Below, one piece after another: positions 1 through 12,000 of a stretch of DNA of 64,000 nt. The notes under the pieces are model-generated. The model did not search any database and was not told the origin of the DNA. It saw only the letters and a list, made by a program, of their open reading frames with translations. Positions within the stretch are counted from its first letter, which is position 1. Each line of letters begins with the position of its first letter. The stretch is from NCBI GenBank assembly GCA_014706295.1, contig JACSVZ010000006.1, forward strand, positions 30,107,629 to 30,171,628. The letters run 5' to 3'. The stretch is from Lycocorax pyrrhopterus obiensis. Lineage: Eukaryota; Chordata; Aves; Passeriformes; Paradisaeidae. The position numbers and the translations under genes are program-made.

Positions 1-3000
1 TTACAAAAGCAAAATATCCTGGTTTATATCTACTGTCAAGAAAACTTTGTAAGTACATGCTCTTTTGATACTTGTATATGTTGCAATGTATGTGCATTAA
101 AAGAAGTACTACTTAAAATATACTGCTCTGCTAGTCTTCAGTAGATTTGTAAAAACCTTCCCCAGCACGAAGACAAAATGTCAGTGATATGCTTTCATCC
201 AAAGAAAACTGAAGTCAGTGCCAGAGTAAGCACTTGTTCTTCAAAACAATTTGCTATCTAGAGGTAGTTTAGAAGTCCCTTTATTAATGTAACATCTGTC
301 CTGTGGCAAAGACAAAAGACATGAACAAGGGACTATGCAGCACATTCTTCCAAAAGTGAAAAACGCTCAGTAGTCTTGGTCCCTAATTAGGAAGGTTTCC
401 AATAGATCCAATGAAATCTTAGTTTTGTTGACTGCAAAATTCTCTCCTTGAATTAATAGCAAATGCATTTGAGACACACATGATGTAATAGCATAAAAGA
501 AGCATATGCTACATCAATCATTTTATCATGACCAGGAAGTTGTTTAAGTAGCTGTGCCACCTGTTCCCCTCAACCACGTACCATATATGAAAGTTTGGTG
601 GTGCTGGAGTTTTGAACTTTTTTTTAGGAGTACATCTGTACTTAACAAGTGTCTTAATCCTGGTGACCAGTGGCAGCCAGACAGCACTGCCATTGAATCC
701 CAGCTGTTACTGACATGAGTAACTCTCCAGCACACAACTTGAAATTAATGTTCTCATTGATACTTTAGATACTGCTATGTCACAAGGGCATATTTCGTTC
801 TGTTGCTCAAAGTTCCTTAAAACTTTCCGACCAACATGTCTTTAACTTTAGAACTGAAGTAAATCACAAGATAAGTCCTCTCTGATTTCATACTTCTCCA
901 CTGACACGCTTGCTCTACAATCAGTAAATTTAAATACTACACTTCCTTTTCTAATAGCATATACCTAATAAGCAGAATCTTAGTACACTGTTGTGTTCTG
1001 TACTGTACAGAACTTAGAGCTATAAAAACAATAGACACACACACCCCACCTAATAATAATAACAATGCTCCCATCTTCTTCTATAGAAAGTCTTTACTTT
1101 TGATTATGGCTTCTAAAGGTCTAATGTAAGCTAAGTTTTGCCTTTTTAAATGTCATTAAATTGATTGTATACATACACACACAAAAGTATGAACAGAAAG
1201 AAAGAAAACTTCATGTTAACTCTGTCAGGAACATACTGAAAATCAACAAAGTCTTGAGTAGGGAGGAAAAAGAGAAAAATTTGCACATTTTCCAGCAGTT
1301 TAAACTCCTGTATTCTCTAATTTCAAACCTCTGGCGTGGCACAGATTAGGAAGACACTCTGGTTTATTTCTCATCTGTTAATGTAAAGTTTTACCACAAT
1401 CCATAAATCCAAGCTGAGCTTTTGGCAGCAATCTGAGCTCCTATTTTCACTGCTTGGTTGTCAGAAGCATCTGGATTTTCTTTCCAATGGACCTGCTGTT
1501 CACAGGCACAAGGAAAGCCTTTAAAAATCCTATATCCAGGTTATTTATGACTGAAGTCTGCCTCAACATTACAAGTATTATCACATGATGGTACCTGTAG
1601 ATGGTGACAAAAATGTTCAAGTATTAGTAATCAGTGCCTTAAAGGTCAGTTGCCACATCTTTGCCAGTACTGATACGACCTTTCCCAATCTTTCCCAGTT
1701 ATTTTGCCATAAACATCTGCAATCCTGCAATTAAACATGTCGTATCTTATGGGTAGCTTGTTTCCCAATATGGCTTAATTAAGCAAAAAGGCCAAATTCA
1801 GCTGACAGCCTGACCTTATTAAAATTCTAGCAAAAATAAAATCAAGCATAACCTTCACCTTTAATGTACCTAGGACATCAGATAGCATGGAACATGTTAA
1901 GCCAGCACACAACATGATCTTCACTCAGGAATGAATAAAAAGAACAGGCAGAGAACAGAAAGTAGAGCCTGAATAAGTCAAATTATCTGCTCATGGAGTA
2001 AAGCATGCCTTCTAATGCTGAGTAACTGTACCATCTAAAGAAAGTACAGCTTCACGCCCTGACAAAATGACACAGCAGAGCACTGTCAGGGTACACACGA
2101 CTCAGCTTGAATCAGAGCCTTCTAATTTTGAGTAGGTAGGCAAGATTTTATCCTGTCTCACATCACGGTCAGGTAGTTTGGTGGAGAAGGAAAACTACTG
2201 TGCAGCTAAACTATGCAAAGGGCTAATTCTACAGTGCTGTTACTGCATCTTCTTTACCCAAACCTTCTTGTCCATTGCAGTCAGTCACCAAACTTGTATT
2301 CAGGGTCCTCACCTACTCCTCCTTTCATCATTCTGGTGCATAGCAGACACACCTCCTCCTGCCTCCAAGAAAAAGGATTACAGAATCTCATGCCTTCCAG
2401 CATACATGAACACGTACTTGCAGCTGAGGTGCACGGAATGAATCCAGATTTACATCAGCAGAATCACTGACTGAATTTTTCTCATTGTTTTAAATTTCTC
2501 TGATTACTTTCATCCTGCATTACCTAGCTTACCAAGTTACTTCTGCTACAGCTATGTAGTACTGCTGCTACTACTAGTACTTCATAAAGTTCAGTAGCTG
2601 TGCTGGTGGACTGTGCTATTTTTTTCCCCTCTACACAGTAGATTAAATTGGTGCTCCCCTAACAAGAAAAAAAATTAAAGCCAGTGTTGCCAGCTTTGTA
2701 AAGACTACAATAGACAATTTCTTTGCATACTGTTAAAATAATAGTAAAGAACAAAAGTTGGTGTTATATTTCTAGAGTTATAGTTTAAAATAAACAATCC
2801 AGAAGCTTTGTCAGCTGGTTCTTAGGAGACCATAGCACAGAGAGGAGCTATAATGTAGTCAATCAAATGTTGGGCTTTGACGCAACACTTGGTTTTTCAT
2901 TGAAAAGGGGAAAGGTTTCAAAAGGATCTTGAACTGATTTCAGAAACACACAGAGCATATTCAAAATGTAGATAATAACAAGCCAAAACACAGGCAGCCC

Positions 3001-3482
3001 AGTGAAATAAAACAACTACTTGCTGCAAAACCTTTCACTGATTTTAAGGAATTTCTGCACAGCACAGAAAGCCAAAATGAAAATCTTGACAGGACCACTA
3101 AATATATTGTAAAGTTCCTGTTGTAACAGGGACATAAAAGTTCCCTGAATTTAGAGTATTCTCCTAAATTTACATTTCCACAAGTCATCCAGCAAATGAG
3201 TTGCACATAAAATAGCACTGTAATATATTTTACGGCCCATGATGCCCTGGAGTATTATTTTAGATAGAAGTTCATGTCATACTTTATGGAATGAACTACT
3301 TGTTATAATGAGCTTTCTTCATTGCTCCACAAATGATTATATCAGTATTCCTCTCATAACACATCTCTAATGAACCTTTTTTTCTTAACCTGCAAAGGAC
3401 GAAGATGCACAGACACATTTCTTCCATTAAATTCTCCCTCTTCAGGATGAGGATTGATTTTTGTGCTGTTTTCTTCCCATAC
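1..3482 (-). other. MTMR7: MTMR7 intron 3 (partial)
   Basis: Non-coding on both strands as far as I can read. It follows the exon 3 donor and runs off the window without an acceptor or exon 4 peptide. It holds only short low-complexity patches, for example an AC run followed by AAT repeats near 1036-1066 and a CTA-rich patch near 2565. No recognisable transposable element was seen. Confidence 0.85.
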
Positions 3483-3645
3483 CTGGTCGAGCCAGACGTA
3501 TCAGAGATATGTAAACGTCATGGCAGTCTCGTTCCTGAGGGATGACCAGCTGGATGACCTGGAAGTTCTTGCAGCGGATCAGTAATGGGCAACCAGTGGC
3601 AGTGGTGGCCTGCTTCTCAATAGAGGAAATTTGGCTGTGGAGAAC
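3483..3645 (-). CDS. MTMR7: MTMR7 exon 3 (PH-GRAM domain, second part)
   Basis: 163-bp exon encoding 54 full codons plus one base (phase 1 exit). The acceptor is ...CAATTCCCTGCAG and the donor G|GTATGG. The peptide starts VLHSQISSIEKQ, passes through TTATGCPLLIRCKNFQ and ends ISLIRLARP. It continues the PH-GRAM domain. The segment is nearly identical to vertebrate MTMR7 and clearly different from the paralogue MTMR6 (which has a serine-rich GCPLVIQCKNF variant) and from MTMR8, so the paralogue call is firm. MTMR7 is known to dephosphorylate PI(3)P and Ins(1,3)P2 and to partner with the inactive MTMR9. The following exon, expected to resume with VKYEELY, and the CX5R catalytic domain are outside the window. 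Confidence 0.96.
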
Positions 3646-5237
3646 CTGCAGGGAATTGAAAACAGTAATGCTAGTCAAATCTTTAAGAAGAAAAGTAATT
3701 ATTTATAATGATGTGCCAGGGCAGGCCCAGTAGCTTCCACTACTGTTTCAGAAAACCCCCAAGCTCCTCCTCTTGTAGTTCGGTTCCTATCTCCAACTTC
3801 AGGCTCAAGCAACTTGATACATCACCCGCAGACAAAGAGGCATTTCCGGAGTGTTTCAGCTGCTCAAACATCAGTCTGCTCATGCTATCCAAAGCTTTTT
3901 GTTTGCTTGCTTTAGTGTAAGCTAGTGGTTGTCAAAGTTATTTTCATCTATTTGCACAGCAAAAAGATGAACCAGCATCAGTTACATAAGGCTAAAATAC
4001 TGTGCCTCCTCATGGGTAGAATGGTAATGCTGATATAATTTTAAATATTGCATCAAATCAGATGAAACATTACAATAAAACCCTGGTCAGGAATAGTGGG
4101 ATCAAAGGAAGATGGAGTTAATTAGTGCAAAAATGGACAAGGGGTGCATAATTAAGCTACACAAAAGACTCTCAAATGCATGGCACCAAGCGATAGCTGT
4201 ACCTATATGTGTACGTGTGCTGGTTTGGGCTGGGCAGAGTTAATTGCCTTCACAGTGGCTGGTATGGGGCTGTGTTTTGGATTTGCACTGAACACAGCTG
4301 ATAATAGAGAGATGGCTTTGTTACTGCTTACATAGAGCCAAGGCCTACTGCAATGCTGGCAAGGAGACTGAGAGTGTATGACGGGTTGGGAAGAGGCACA
4401 GCCAGGACAGCTGACCCCAACTGACCAAAGGGATATTCCAGACCATATGGCATCATGCTCAGTATGTAAAGTGGGAGGAAGGAGGAAGCAGGGCACACAG
4501 AGTGATGGCTTTTGTCTTCCCAATCACTGTTACACGTGATGGGCCCTGCTCTCCTGGAGATGGCTGAACACCTGCCTGTCCACGGGAAGCAGTGAATTCA
4601 TTCCTTGTTTTGCTTTGCCTGTGTGTGTGGCTTTTGCTTTCCCTATTAAACTGTCTTTATCTTAACCCATGAGTTTTCTACCTTCTACCCTTTAGATTCT
4701 CTCCCTGATTCTGCTGGTTGGGGGAGTGAGCGAGTGACTGCGTGGGGCTTGGTCAATGCCTGGGTTAAACCACAACAAAATGCAATGTATGTTGTCAATC
4801 AATCAAAACAGTTAACTCAAAATACTAATTTATACAAAAAATTAAAGTATTAAACCAACAAAATCACTGATTCAACACTAGCAGTAAGGGAGAAGACCAA
4901 GAAGTGACAGAGCCAAAGAAGTCGTTTGCATTCAAGACATTTCTCCTCAGTTCTTCCTGGATGATAGGAGCAACAGTGCAGTTTACAGCAGCTGCTCCTC
5001 AGTCAATCACATCTGGTATTCATACAGTGAAGGCCCTTCTGCTTCTCTTACTGTATCATAATATCTGGAATCCACTGAAAATTTTTGAAAATTACTGGGC
5101 TGGAACTTCACACAGCATCATAAAAGCATCCATATAAACTAATTTACTATGTTTAAAGTGTTTTGGAAGTAATTTTCAAATTAGCATCAGTAAAGTGCCA
5201 TGCACTTACAGCTAAGTGAAATAACAAAAATTCATAC
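3646..5237 (-). other. MTMR7: MTMR7 intron 2
   Basis: A 1.6-kb intron between exons 2 and 3, bounded by a GTATGA donor and a CTGCAG acceptor. About a third of it is the solo LTR at 4216-4777. The remainder shows no other feature I can support. Confidence 0.9.
4216..4777 (+). mobile_element. Solo LTR, avian ERV family (intron 2, antisense to MTMR7)
   Basis: Starts TGTGCTGGTTTGG and ends AACCACAACA, the typical TG...CA LTR boundaries with imperfect inverted ends. Inside are a TATA-like AGTATGTAAA (4461-4470), an ATTAAA polyadenylation signal (4645-4650) followed by the characteristic CTGTCTTTATCTTAACCC, and a GAGTGAGCGAGTG stretch near the 3' end. These match a widespread avian endogenous-retrovirus LTR that I associate with the ERVL-like class. 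No internal retroviral genes are attached, so it is a solo LTR. Flanking 5-mers (GTACG and AAATG) do not match, so no target-site duplication is visible. It could be old, or a recombination product. Confidence 0.85.
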
Positions 5238-5360
5238 CCAGGTTTCTTTGCGGGTTTCAGAACCATTCTCCACAAATATGACATGCGTAGCTGTTAAATA
5301 TAAGGTTCCCACCACAGCTCTTCTTGAAGATAAACGATCAAGTAACCTAACATTTTCCAC
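5238..5360 (-). CDS. MTMR7: MTMR7 exon 2 (PH-GRAM domain, first part)
   Basis: 123-bp exon encoding 41 residues, phase 0 at both ends. The acceptor is ...TTTTTTGTATAG preceded by a long pyrimidine tract; the donor is GTATGA. The peptide opens VENVRLLDRL, contains GTLYLTATHVIFVEN and ends RKETW. This is the N-terminal beta-strand region of the PH-GRAM domain, which binds phosphoinositides and targets myotubularins to endosomal membranes. The GTLYLTATH motif is characteristic of the MTMR6/7/8 subgroup. No stop, frameshift or missing residue is seen. It was found by splice-site reading; no ATG-started ORF covers it. Confidence 0.95.
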
Positions 5361-6154
5361 CTATACAAAAAAGTGACAGAGAAAAAGAAGAAATAATTAG
5401 GCTATGACAGAGAGCTCAATAGCGAGAGCTCAATGTTCACATTTTGTCTATTACAAAGTTATTTTCAGCACAACATTAAATATCAAAGAAGTATAACTAT
5501 AGGAGAAAATGTGATTATACTACGTGATCTATTTCCAAATCTTCCTTAATGTTCCTTTTTTTCCCTCTCTTGTGGTACCTCTGTATCCAAAAACCTGTTT
5601 AGTAACACTTCCAAAGACAATTTCTCACTTGAGCTCTTCCTTGTGATCTCATCTTACCAAAACACTGTGACAGCAAGGCAGGCCCTGGTTTTTCAGCTAA
5701 ACTCTAGCTCCATGTTTTCCATCCAAGCCATTCCAGCTAAATTAAAATAATAATAATAATCAGGAGATGATAGTGGTAGAGTGTCTTTCTTCAACGGGTC
5801 TCAGGCAAATTTTCTCCCTCGCAAATCTCTGTTAAGATCTAAAATAACTTTAAAAGAGTTTAAAAGAAACATTTTGATGTTTGTCCCTACATTCCTGTTA
5901 ATGCTGACAGCAGAGGTCACACCAGAAGTTTTTGCCTTCAGTCACTTTTCAGTGGGACTCAAGAACTCCACTTCCACTGCTCTCCCACCTGGGGCACAAA
6001 ATGGGCATTCTCTCTTGGCTGCACTCCTGACAACATGATGTTATTAACTATAAATCCATAACACGTTATTAACTCTCAGATCACCAGCTTGTGACTTGTA
6101 CATCATTAATATTTTGCATATGGCATGCTCTATAGGCACCTATTAGGTTATCCT

Positions 6155-6222
6155 ACGTAGGAACTAGATGATCTTTAAGGTCTCTTTGAACACAAACTGT
6201 TCTAGGCTTCTATGACTTCTGA
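6155..6222 (+). mobile_element. CR1 LINE, 3'-terminal fragment
   Basis: GAACTAGATGATCTTTAAGG followed by TCTCTTTGAACACAAACTGTTCTAGGCTTCTATGA is the diverged 3' end of a CR1 element, including remnants of the terminal TTCTATGA octamer repeat. Plus orientation, heavily 5'-truncated, in MTMR7 intron 1. Confidence 0.75.
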
Positions 6223-7810
6223 CTGAGAAACTAGAATAACAAAAAAATAAACAAGTTGGATATTCAGTGGGATGAAACCCGCCCAAAACAGTTACCAATT
6301 TGCTACCATGGATTTGATGGATCTTCTATTACAACGATTTTAAAACTTAGTTGGTTTTCCTGAAAAACAGAATGCCAGCATCTGAGGATTAAATGTTTGA
6401 AATGTGTCTTCCAAATATATTGGACTATTTTAAAAATAGGAATAAAGAAAACCTTAAAATGAAAATAAGCCAGTTTAGTGGCAAAATGCTTAAAATCAAA
6501 CAATTACTAAAGCAGAGTCTTCTCCCTCAAGGCCAGATGTAATCTGTTTTAAACAAAAATAAAACTATTTATTTAAAAAAAACCCCAAAACTCCTAGAAA
6601 GCATGGATGAAGTCTTTTCCCAGGGCCATCTACTTCAGAGGTCATGTATTGGCATGAGAAGGAATGGAAGAAATACAATATTAACCCAGCAGTAAGCAAA
6701 AGAGGAGGGATGACACAAAAGAAAAATGTAGGCAGTGCCCTTCTAAAAGCAACCCACAAAAACAATAAAAATCAGCACTGCCTGGATGAAAAAAGGTCCC
6801 CACGCTGCAGTCCAGCCAACAAGGACTCCGCTGCACAGGCACTGATCTTGCACAAGGCACTCATCACTGCAGCCTACAAAGTGAGCTGGAGTGGGCCATG
6901 AAACACAAGCAAAGCAGGCATCCACACAGTGGGGCAGGGCAGTGGGATGAATTTCCAGACCTCCTAGGTCACATCCTTCCCCCCTCATCAATCACAGCCC
7001 CATGACTGAAAAATGCTAACCAACAAAGCTCCTCTTTGTTTGCGGTTTGGTTTTTTTTAATAAAGAGCTACAAATATATTAAAGGTTGGATGTGAATGAA
7101 TAGGAACAGTTGCAGTAAGAGCTGTGTGGTAAGACTGATTTCATCAAAGCAAATGCAGTGGCTGCACCGGGGGAGATCAGAATTCACCTCTCCCTGCAGT
7201 TTGTCTCTCAAGAACAGACAGTTGCAGCTGCTGAAGGAAGAGTGCGACAGGCAGGCATGTACTCATGCTCCCTCAGGATCTCAGTCCAGCTCTGGGGCCT
7301 TCCTAAGCTGAGGTCATACTTTTTAATAGCCACAACTGTGTTTACAGTCCATTAATTTTATTAAATAACATTTTGAATCTCTGTAACCTACTGGCACCCA
7401 TAACACCCTGCGAGAGTGAACTTCACATTTCAGCTATACATTGTACAATAAAATCCGTTCCTCCTGCTTTTTTTGAATCTGCCACCAGTAACGTGCCACA
7501 CGTGCTGTTACAGACCCTTCCCTCCATCCTCGCGTCCCAAGAGTGAAGAGCCCAACTTTATGCAGTTGTGACCTTTATGGAAGCCATTCCAGACAAGCTC
7601 GTCCACACTTTGATTATTCTGCATGAGGTCTACTTCCTGAGAAGAGGCCAAAAGTGCATACAGAATTCAAAAGTTGGATGTATTACAGGTTTTTGTAGTT
7701 TGTGTAGTGGAATAGTGATGTTTGCTGGTTTGCTTTCTATTTAGTTTTTAGAAGTTCTCAAACACTGCTTGGTTTTTGTCCTCTGCTGAACACAGTGGGG
7801 TCTGGGTTAG

Positions 7811-7848
7811 TTGCTTTTTGGGGTTTTTTTTGTTTTTTGGGTTTTTTT
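7811..7848. repeat. T/G-rich low-complexity run
   Basis: Runs of T interrupted by G (TTTTTGGGGTTTTTTTTG...). It lies in MTMR7 intron 1, about 520 bp before the solo LTR. Confidence 0.85.
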
Positions 7849-8371
7849 AGAACTAGCAATTGTAACTCTTAGTCATGCCTGCATACATAAGATCTATCCT
7901 CCATGTGTATTATCTTATATTTATTAATGATAAATTAGTCCATCAGTATAATGAGGCATTGCTCAATCTTCAATTTCATTCTGCTGATCAAAGGACTCAG
8001 AGAATGAGCCTTCTTTCTTCTTCTGCACCTTCCCAATCAGGAAAAGAAAGCCAAGACCAGCAGTGTCTTTAAACCTAGAGAGTTTGGGAATAGAGGACAT
8101 AGGAATATGTTCATTTCCACAAGAGCAGAACACACATTGCAATAGTGCTTTGGAAGAAGAGGAGTTTTTCTATCTAAAAAGTCACAGTGTGTTGAGAAAA
8201 CAGCATTAACAGCCAAAATTTAAATTTAATATCAGAAAGAGATAAGCATTATTTTTCCTTTTTTTTTTTCAAAAAACAATGCTCCATTTTTTCACCAAAA
8301 TGACTGTAGACTTTACTGGAGAATGTAGGAAATTATGTATGTACATGTCAGGAAAAAGCATAGAGACCATG

Positions 8372-9024
8372 TGTCTTGGTTTGAAAGACAGGTGTCTGCT
8401 AAGGAAGGCAGAAGCCTCCCTTGGAATGGAAAATGTAACGTCCTTCCCTCCGAATTGTTATAATTTTGAAATTAAAGGACTTTCAGGCAAAGATACGAGG
8501 AATAGGAATAATAGTTCCTTACTAGTACGTATAACAAGGCAATAGTACAGAAATACTGGTTTAACCTGACAGAGTCAGGATATGACCTGACACCCTGCCA
8601 GGCAGGGTGGTGGTAGCAGTCCAATTAAGGGATGGCTGCGGCCCTCTTGGGGTAACAGATGTGGTTCCATTGAAGTGGTGATCCTGTGGAAGGGTCTGGT
8701 CTTCCTCTTAAGGTCCAGTGGTGGTTATGTAGCTCTTGTCCTCTGGGAACCCAGTAGGTAAGGGCTGCCTGTGGTGTTCCAAACCTCAGATTATATCCAG
8801 GTGGGAGTGCGTGGTTCCTCCCCCTGGGCGGAGCATCTCACAATGGGATGTAATTTTATGAGTCATGCAGAGAGGCTGGATGGCCCATTAACAGAAAATA
8901 TCTCTCCGGAGAGAGTTATCAGGGATATGTCATGGAAGAGATAAAGAACCCTGCCCCACCTGGTTTTAACAGATGGTGATAGAATACATACTTTTGGTTA
9001 CATCTTACATTGTAACCTAAGACA
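8372..9024 (+). mobile_element. Solo LTR, songbird-type ERV family, with target-site duplication
   Basis: Begins TGTCTTGGTTTGAAAG and ends CCTAAGACA; the termini TGTCTT and AAGACA are exact inverted repeats. The bases just outside are CCATG on both sides (8367-8371 and 9025-9029), a perfect 5-bp target-site duplication. Internal hallmarks are AAGGCAGAAGCCTCCC near the start, CCTGGGCGGAGCATCTC around 8824-8840 and GCCCCACCTGG near 8953-8963. I recognise the sequence as a songbird LTR family, but the class (ERVK or ERVL) is uncertain: 5 bp favours ERVL-like, while some avian ERVK use 6. No internal coding sequence remains. It lies in MTMR7 intron 1, antisense to the gene. Confidence 0.87.
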
Positions 9025-12000
9025 CCATGCACATGTGCTTCGCCTAAAATGAACAGCTGGTGGGAGAGAACAGATCAAAAAACACAAATCTGTAAAGCTG
9101 AGAGCTGGAAGGCCTCAAGGAGTTAAAAGCAAAGCATTAACCAAGGCAGTCTAGAGAGTGGCATCTAAGTAAAACTTCAATAATTTAAATAATTAATTTG
9201 AAGCTCTTGTCCTTTTTTTTTTTTCCTGATGACTGTGGTTGTCTAGGCCTAAAGAAAAGGCCACCAGGAGATTTATTTCAATGACTACAACCACTTACAT
9301 GGAGATAAATAAAGTTGCCCAGAAACTCTATTTTCAATGTAACACAGATGACAGAAAAAAGTAGGCAAAAATAGAAGTTAAAGGGAACACAGATTAAGAA
9401 CAGATGGAAGGCATTTTTTACACAGAGAATGAACATGACAAATGACTTACGAACAAGGCTGCCAGGAGGTCATTCAAGAAAAAAATGTCGTATTAGGGAA
9501 AATCATGGGCCAAAGTTTTATTCAGGTACAACTCCCACCTAAGGAAGAATGGCAAGTATACGACCCTGAAAGTGTTTGGAAAACTTTGCATGCCAAAATG
9601 TTATTCCTAAAAATACTCATGTACCCTAATTTGTTTTCATTTTTAGTTTAGATAACTTTTTAAATAAGCTTTGACTGCATGGCCTATATTTGAATGCTTT
9701 TTGAATATGCTACCTTTGTCCTCACATCTTAAAGCTGTTTCTCCAAACACGTCAGCATGGCAAAACAGTGCAGAGGTTACTGCCACTATTTCAGGCTGTT
9801 CACAGTTCCACATGGGAAAGCTTTTTCAGATAAACGCAGGATCAGTTCTGACTGTGGGCTCAGACTGAGCAGGGAAAGAGGAGAGAAGCAAAACTGGCAG
9901 ATTGGCCAGAACTGGAGCTTTCTGTCACAGCAAAGCTCATGTGCAGCACACAGATGCTATCTGACACAAAATGGTCTCTACTGTAGGATTTTCAAATGAA
10001 ATTAAATTTCAAATTATCAAAAAACATCCCAAAGAGTTTTGTTCTCATTACATAGGTTTTAAGTCTATGTGTTTGCTTCCTATGCATTAGCTAACCTGAA
10101 GCAGAAGACACTTGAATAGCCAGTTCTGCCATGGTCATCATTGACCTGCCCATTTATCACTGTGCATCCTGAAGAAGCTGAAAAGCCTACTTGTGAGCCA
10201 AGAACAAGAGAGCCAAGAACACTTGTATCACCAAGTGTTCCCCATTCCTTTAGGAGGAACCTTGACTAATTCATCTCCTCCAATTCCTTATCACAAGGAG
10301 AAAGGCCAGAAAACCCTCCTAGCCAGGAGAAAGCTGCCAATTAAAGGTAAGCGGGGAATGTCCTCATTCAGGCCACATCCTCAGGAGCTTCTCTATTGTT
10401 CACAGTTAAAATTCATTGCTTTGCAACAACCTGTGAAAGCAAGTTCCATATAAAAGCTGATAAAGTACCTTGAAATTTGACTGTACAAATGAGTTTCAGT
10501 GATTCTTCAAGGGTAAAGAAAGGCCACTTTCACAAAGATCTCTGCTGCTGAAAAGGCTGACCCAAAGCCAAGGAACGGGGCTGGGCCCTAGGGGCACACA
10601 CCCCTACAAATGCTTCTTCTTGTCCATCCCCTTGGGCTCCCAGACTGACATGGGATTTCTGCTGCCTTCCCTAGTCTCTTTATGATGTTACACACAGGAG
10701 TAAAAGCAGGAAGAAACCGCATCCTGGGAATTCATGACAGGACTCTCACTGGCCTCAGCACTGCAGGCAGACAAAAGCTAAGGGAAGGGCTTGTGAAAGC
10801 CAAAAGCCTGAGCCTAATGAGAAAAAAGGAGCACAGCTGGTATGGTTTGAGGCCAAGTGGAATATTTGAGCTTTCTTCACCCTGGTTGACCCCAGCTATC
10901 CATGTGTTTAGCATAATTCCTGAGAGTGAAAAAAGACAACATGGAAAAGATCAAATGCTTTTACTTCTTTTTTCAACACAAAGATAGTAGTGTTGTACTT
11001 GTTAAACAAAATATACAATAAGTGATCTTTTTTGCATGATCTTGGAACAAGAATAAAAGAAAACTGAATTGCCAACTGCTGCTGCCTTTTGATGTGGTTT
11101 CTATTCTATTTCGTGAGAATCATAAAAACTGTACTCGATCCATGTTACTTTTTTATATTTCCATCTCTGAAAAGATCTGCCAAGTGAAATAATGCACAAT
11201 CAGTCTATGAAGTTAGATGGTTGCATATGTCAAAAGACTCAAACGAAGCCAAAAGTAAATCACTAAATTTAAGCAAAGACACCTTAAGATATGCATTGTA
11301 AAAAGTTTCCTCAGGGCAAATCTGGCAGGATGGGGGAAAATATTCAAGAAAAATCTGAACAAGTTTAATTTATTAAAGGACTAAAGTGAAATGAAAATAC
11401 TGGAAAAGAGCTGAAAAAAGAATAAGGAATGATTCATAATAGCACGATAGAGAACAATCTACCTAATAATTTGGCTTAAAAAAAAAAGAAACTATTGTCT
11501 GCTAAGATCTATGAAAAGAGTGAGGTCAGCACCACATTATCAGATATACCTGAGTAGCAGCTGTATAATGGGAGCAGTAAACAGGAACCTATTACAAGAG
11601 TACAGAGCATTGCAGTATGGTGTCAACATCGTAACACAAGGCCCATACAGGAAGTTTTCTCTTTCAGTCTGTATTAAACCTCATCTATCTAGAAAAGGAG
11701 AAGTGAACAACTAAGTGTATTCTATTAAAAAAATCCTATCTAAGAGCTTCAATCTAGGAAAAATAGGGCTTCCTCAAGGCAGGAAATCTTAATACACTTG
11801 CCAAATTTGTTTAGATTTGGTTCCGAAAAGATAATACAGGGAGAAAAAATTCTCCATGCAGCCAAGGGATACTGAAAAGACATATATCCTTACACTCCTG
11901 TATTTGATACAGGCTTTTCTGTTCCAGGTTTAAAACCATGCCCTGTTCAGCAGTCTATTTTAGAGCAGCAGTACCAAGCCATTTCAGCTGTAAAGGCCAC

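Noticed and set aside
10218..10239. Inverted repeat AACACTTG...CAAGTGTT as a possible hairpin RNA
   Set aside because: The 8-bp stem is too short for a microRNA precursor and such dyads are expected by chance in 64 kb.
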